From NCBI GenBank assembly GCA_028277025.1, contig JAPYVG010000033.1, positions 1 through 18,352 on the forward strand: a stretch of DNA of 18,352 nucleotides. Direction: 5' to 3'. Under the pieces are notes generated by a model. That model was not told the origin of the DNA. It worked only from the letters and a program-made list of their open reading frames with translations, and did not search any database. Numbering within the stretch: position 1 is the first letter of the stretch; each line of letters opens with the position of its first letter. Below, one piece after another: positions 15,282 to 18,352 of the stretch. The position numbers and the translations under genes are program-made. This stretch comes from Sulfolobaceae archaeon. GTDB lineage: Archaea > Thermoproteota > Thermoprotei_A > Sulfolobales > Sulfolobaceae.

Positions 15282-16304
15282 TTAAGTTTTAACTTTTTGT
15301 AAGCTTTCAAAATCTTTTTTGCTCCTCATCTCAGATACTTTCTTTTTGCCTAAGATTAGCTGTGCTAAAACACCTTTTGAAACATTATAAAGATCTTTCA
15401 CACTTATTGTTCTATCCAGATAATATTTTATAGATGAAAATAAAATACTACTTAAAGATGAAAGTTGAGCCCTATAGCTACATTTAAAAACCTCATTTTC
15501 AGCACTTAAGTACAGTTCTAGAAACAGAATTGTTCTCTGAATTTCTTTCTTACATTGGTTACAACTTGTTATAAGTGAACCTAAGTATCTAAAATCTTCT
15601 AAAATTCTGTTAAAAAGGCAAACTATCCTATTTTTATTTTCTAAAAACTCACTGTAGTCTGTTACTTTACTATAAGTAGATATTCCAGTACCTACCCTGT
15701 ATATGGTTAATTTCTCTGGTATGTGTAATAAATTATCATGTTCTAAGGATAAATACATTAGAGCGTGATCTAGTCCCAAATCTATGTAGCTAAGGCTTTT
15801 TTTAATTTCTTCTAAAAATTCTCTTCTTGTAGAATAAGAAGAATTATTTCCTAGCCCTAAAGGATATTGATGACTTATTTTTCTGAAGTTATTTCTATTT
15901 ATTAAGACCTCAAACGGTATATCGGAAGTCGAGTTTAATTGATTTCCGTTCTCATCAATTAATTTCCTCGAGTTATGAATTGTAACTATATCTCTTCTTT
16001 TCTCAAAAATTTTATTTATATATTCAATTTTATTTTTACAAAACATATCGTCATCATCAAGGAAATATACAATGTCAATATCATCTCTCAAAGCCTTAAT
16101 TGCCTCAAACGTCTTCTTTCCTAATTGTGGATAATCTGCCTCAATCACAGTTGCATTTATAGAGTTGTTCAACATCTTCGGATTGTCAGCTACTATAATT
16201 ATCTGATCTGGTTTGACTGATTGAGATAAAACTGAGTTTAACGCTTCATCAATATACTTATACCTTCTGTAAACTGTAATTATTGTCGCTGACTTCACAA
16301 ACAT
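15282..16304 (-). CDS. GT2-family glycosyltransferase
   Basis: 340 aa, the only complete GT2 gene in the window. It has a GT-A start, SATIITVYRRYKYIDEALNS, then PDQIIIVADNP, the metal-binding acid run D83-D86 (FLDDDDMF), and a possible catalytic-base region LGLDHALMYLSLEHD (D179). The sequence IYRVGTGIST follows. The last 120 residues are helical and basic and probably an accessory or membrane-contact domain. It lacks the VKNF signature shared by the three dead GT2 copies, so it is a different subfamily. Sugar and acceptor are unknown. The gene is convergent with the GT4 ending at 15272. A long A/T run (16321-16332) about 23 bp upstream of the ATG is the best TATA candidate. Confidence 0.9.
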   Translation of the reverse strand: MFVKSATIITVYRRYKYIDEALNSVLSQSVKPDQIIIVADNPKMLNNSINATVIEADYPQLGKKTFEAIKALRDDIDIVYFLDDDDMFCKNKIEYINKIFEKRRDIVTIHNSRKLIDENGNQLNSTSDIPFEVLINRNNFRKISHQYPLGLGNNSSYSTRREFLEEIKKSLSYIDLGLDHALMYLSLEHDNLLHIPEKLTIYRVGTGISTYSKVTDYSEFLENKNRIVCLFNRILEDFRYLGSLITSCNQCKKEIQRTILFLELYLSAENEVFKCSYRAQLSSLSSILFSSIKYYLDRTISVKDLYNVSKGVLAQLILGKKKVSEMRSKKDFESLQKVKT

Positions 16305-16499
16305 AGCTTAAATTACCAGTTAATATTTTTTTTGAGAAACGAATTATCAAATTCCTCACACGTTTACAGTTATCAAACCTAAGCGTAACCTATATTGACG
16401 ATGCATATAATGTGATTTAAAGATGGTTTGCCCTCATCTGGCGCGATACTGAATTAAACCGTTTAACTCAGCTATTAACAAAGAGTAGAAAAGAAGTTT
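16305..16499. other. Gap without an assignable gene
   Basis: It holds the probable promoter of the GT2 gene (A/T run at 16321-16332). On the plus strand there is a stretch reading LSVTYIDDAYNVI, a TAA, and in the same frame WFALIWRDTELNRLTQLLTK. This has some protein character and might be a gene fragment, but I recognise no family. Confidence 0.3.
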
Positions 16500-17750
16500 T
16501 TAAATTATAAAAAAAGCTCTATAACAATAAAAACTTATAAGTTTACTACAGTAAATTAATAACAGTAAATCAGAAATTAATACTGTTTTATTATAGTATT
16601 TTAAGACTAAATTTATTTCCTTTAATGCATTCTCAAAATTCTCTACTGTTTTTGTCCATGTAGTTTTTTGCAGTCTCTAGTCCATTCTCTATCATTCTCT
16701 CCCTCAGTTTGTCGTCTTGAATCACTTTCAGTAATTTTCTGACAAGGATTTGATATCACCAGGTTGTGAAATTAACGCATTAAAACCATCTATAGCGTAA
16801 TCCCCAGAACCTTTATTATCGCTCATAACTATTGGAGTTCCGCAAGCTATAGCCTCTGATGGTGGTAGACCAAAGCTTTCAGCGTAAGATGTACGGAGAA
16901 AGTATCTGATGAAGAATAAAGTTCAGAAAAGACTACGTCTAATACGTAAGAAAATACTGAATATTCGAAGTCTAATCCTACAGTCTTTGAATAACGCCTA
17001 ACAAGACTTTCACCTCTAACAAAAACTGCATGAATAGGAATCTTTTTGTTAACGTTCTTCGACACTTCCAACGATACTTCGTCACCTTTAAACCTAGACT
17101 ACCATGATATTTACCATAGCCCTCTTCTTTTGATTTCGGCTATTCATTCTTCTTGGTCTAAAAATGTTCAAATCAACTCAGGGACTCGCTATAGTTACTT
17201 TCGCTATGGGATTGTTTTCCACAATTAGTTGTTTAGCGTAAGAAGAGACTGCTATAAAACTGCTATAAAAGAGAATGGTAACTTTAGTGAGAGATAAAAC
17301 ATGTTTAAGCCTAACTTTCCTTCATTTCCGTTTACCAGTTGTGGAAAGTCTCACAACAAATAAATAAGGGTTTTTTATTTTGTGAAAACCAAACTGAGAA
17401 CGCTGTCAAGTAATAAGTTGCAACAGTAAAGTCGGAGTCGAAGCTTCTGATTAACTCAGCTAATTCAATAATAATGACCGGTCTTACACGAGTTTAAATG
17501 AAATTAAATGAAAAGCATTATAAGGGATTCATTAAACACTTCATAAAGTAACGTATCTACAAAACTTATAAAAAGCATGTATTATTGAACTAAACGTATT
17601 CGAGTTTAATGGATTATAAATAACTTCTGCCCTTAAATTCTTGAACCAACTGTGATCTCCGGCTAAAGCTATAATTTTCACATCATGAGCTTTATCCTTT
17701 AACCCGTTAGCTACTTCGAAGATATATCTAACTTCCCCGATAGTCCCGTG
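16500..17750 (-). pseudogene. Badly decayed full-length GT4 glycosyltransferase
   Basis: On the minus strand the GT4 order can be followed through several frames. The acceptor start is HGTIGEVRYIFEVANGLKDK, then HDVKIIALAGDHSWFK. Next come FTVATYYLTAFSVWFSQ, IAVSSYAKQLIVENNPI, and a run of NVNKKIPIHAVFVRGESL, then SVFSYVLDVVFSELYSSSDTF. The sense then shifts frame to YAESFGLPPSEAIACGTPIV, which has the E-x7-E donor motif, and ISQPGDIKSLSE, then LRERMIENG and ENFENALKEI, ending near TAA at 16500. At least five frame changes and several stops are present. The first dozen or so codons and the promoter are missing at 17750. One fragment (16847-17071) is open for 74 codons but is not a gene by itself. 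Confidence 0.85.
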
Positions 17751-17761
17751 CTAATTAATGC

Positions 17762-18205
17762 GAACAATTAGCTTATAATAGAAAAGAGTTCCTTAAAAAC
17801 GCAATAAGGAGCATTTATACTCAGTTATTAGATAAAGGATCATATAAAGCGGTTAAAGTTAAGAATTTTAAAGATAAAGACATAGACGATTATATTGCCA
17901 AATTAGTCTATAAAAATATTATATATGATATTCCTAGCTACTGGAGCAAGTTAGCGTAGTGATCAAAGAGTTAAAGGGTGAAATTCTGCGTTTCTAGAGG
18001 ACAAAGACGAGTTTAAACTAAATAAACTAAGTGAAATGTACAATGTATTCAGCATCCAAAAAGATGGGTCGTACTTTCATGATACAAGAGAGTATGTTTA
18101 ATAATAAAAAAGTGTAGTGGACATAGATAATAAAGACCTAAAATTAGCTTGATTGAACAATCCGTTGAAGCGATAACGCCTCACAAAGATATTCCGATAT
18201 ATTAG
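17762..18205 (+). pseudogene. 5'-truncated, frameshifted GT2 glycosyltransferase
   Basis: The first frame (17762-17959) reads EQLAYNRKEFLKNAIRSIYT, then KAVKVKNFKDKD, matching the GT2 remnants at 7594 and 11807 from just after the first beta strand. It stops at TAG 17957-17959. Sense goes on in a second frame (VIKELKGEILRF) and a third (FLEDKDEFKLNKLSEMYNV, then GSYFHDTREYV) to TAA at 18099. Traces such as EQSVEAITPHKDIP lie up to 18205. The D-x-D motif reads EDKDEF, with Lys in the middle. The start codon and first strand are lost at the junction with the GT4 pseudogene. Clearly dead. Confidence 0.75.
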
Positions 18206-18227
18206 TGTAGATAAAAGAATAAGCATT

Positions 18228-18352
18228 TTATATTCTTGATTTGTGTTTCACTATCAAACCCCTTCTGATTAGTTCTTCCTCATTAATGAAAATTTCATTC
18301 TTTCTCTTTCTGTAAATTTCTGGTAATTTGGATATAACCCAAAGTAATGCCT
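18228..18352 (-). CDS. C-terminal end of a gene running off the window, probably GT2
   Basis: The last 41 codons are open from the window edge to TAA at 18228-18230: LLWVISKLPEIYRKRKNEIF, then NEEELIRRG and a basic tail. A hydrophobic helix with LPEI followed by a basic RKRK patch and an acidic EEEL helix is the usual ending of many GT2 rhamnosyl/galactosyl-type transferases. The family call is tentative because only this end is visible. The gene would be convergent with the GT2 remnant that ends near 18205. Confidence 0.45.
   Translation of the reverse strand, partial: ALLWVISKLPEIYRKRKNEIFINEEELIRRGLIVKHKSRI

Noticed and set aside
16542..16570. Short repeats (TTTACT/AGTAAA hairpin and ACAGTAAAT twice)
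   Set aside because: Very AT-rich, short, and inside the tail of a pseudogene; expected by chance at this composition.
16847..17071. 74-codon minus-strand open frame as a separate small gene
   Set aside because: It is one in-phase fragment of the GT4 pseudogene; its last residues already leave the GT4 sense, which goes on in another frame.
17046..17228. 60-codon plus-strand open frame
   Set aside because: Antisense to the GT4 pseudogene, whose protein sense on the other strand is clear.
1..18352. CRISPR arrays, tRNA, rRNA, insertion sequences with terminal repeats, integrase sites
   Set aside because: I looked for regularly spaced repeats, cloverleaf-like or conserved RNA sequence, transposase motifs and target duplications and saw none that stand up.

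Overview
The window looks like chromosomal DNA of a thermoacidophilic crenarchaeon of the order Sulfolobales. The basis is AT-rich sequence, archaeal TATA boxes about 26-28 bp upstream of start codons (leaderless first genes), Shine-Dalgarno motifs only before operon-internal genes, and protein families typical of that order. This placement is inference from style; no rRNA or tRNA gene is present to confirm it.

The whole window is a surface-glycan (exopolysaccharide, S-layer/thread glycan or N-glycan) locus. Left block (1-3133, minus strand): a compact five-gene operon of membrane proteins. In transcription order these are an 82-aa two-TM protein, a 477-aa polytopic GT-C-like protein, a 148-aa TM/coiled-coil/TM protein, a secreted-domain protein matching the C-terminal half of DUF1616, and a wHTH+TM protein matching the N-terminal half of DUF1616. 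The two DUF1616 halves are thus separate genes in swapped order. Next (3464-6295, minus): a GT4 glycosyltransferase and a second large polytopic membrane protein, each with its own promoter.

Middle block (6499-15272, plus): GT4, a dead GT2, a Wzx-type flippase, GT4, a dead GT2 on the opposite strand, a GT4 split by a -1 frameshift at an A6 run, and two more intact GT4 genes. Right block (15282-18352): an intact GT2 (minus), a badly decayed full-length GT4 (minus), a decayed GT2 (plus) fused nearly head-to-head to it, and the C-terminal end of a further gene, probably GT2 (minus), running off the window.

Functionally, the soluble GT4/GT2 enzymes would build a lipid-linked oligosaccharide on the cytoplasmic face. 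The flippase would export it, and the polytopic GT-C-like proteins could add lipid-linked sugars or polymerise/transfer the glycan outside. The locus is decaying actively: three GT2 remnants share a VKNF signature, one GT4 is ruined, one GT4 is frameshifted, and there is an unidentified coding remnant. No insertion sequence, CRISPR array, tRNA or rRNA was seen.
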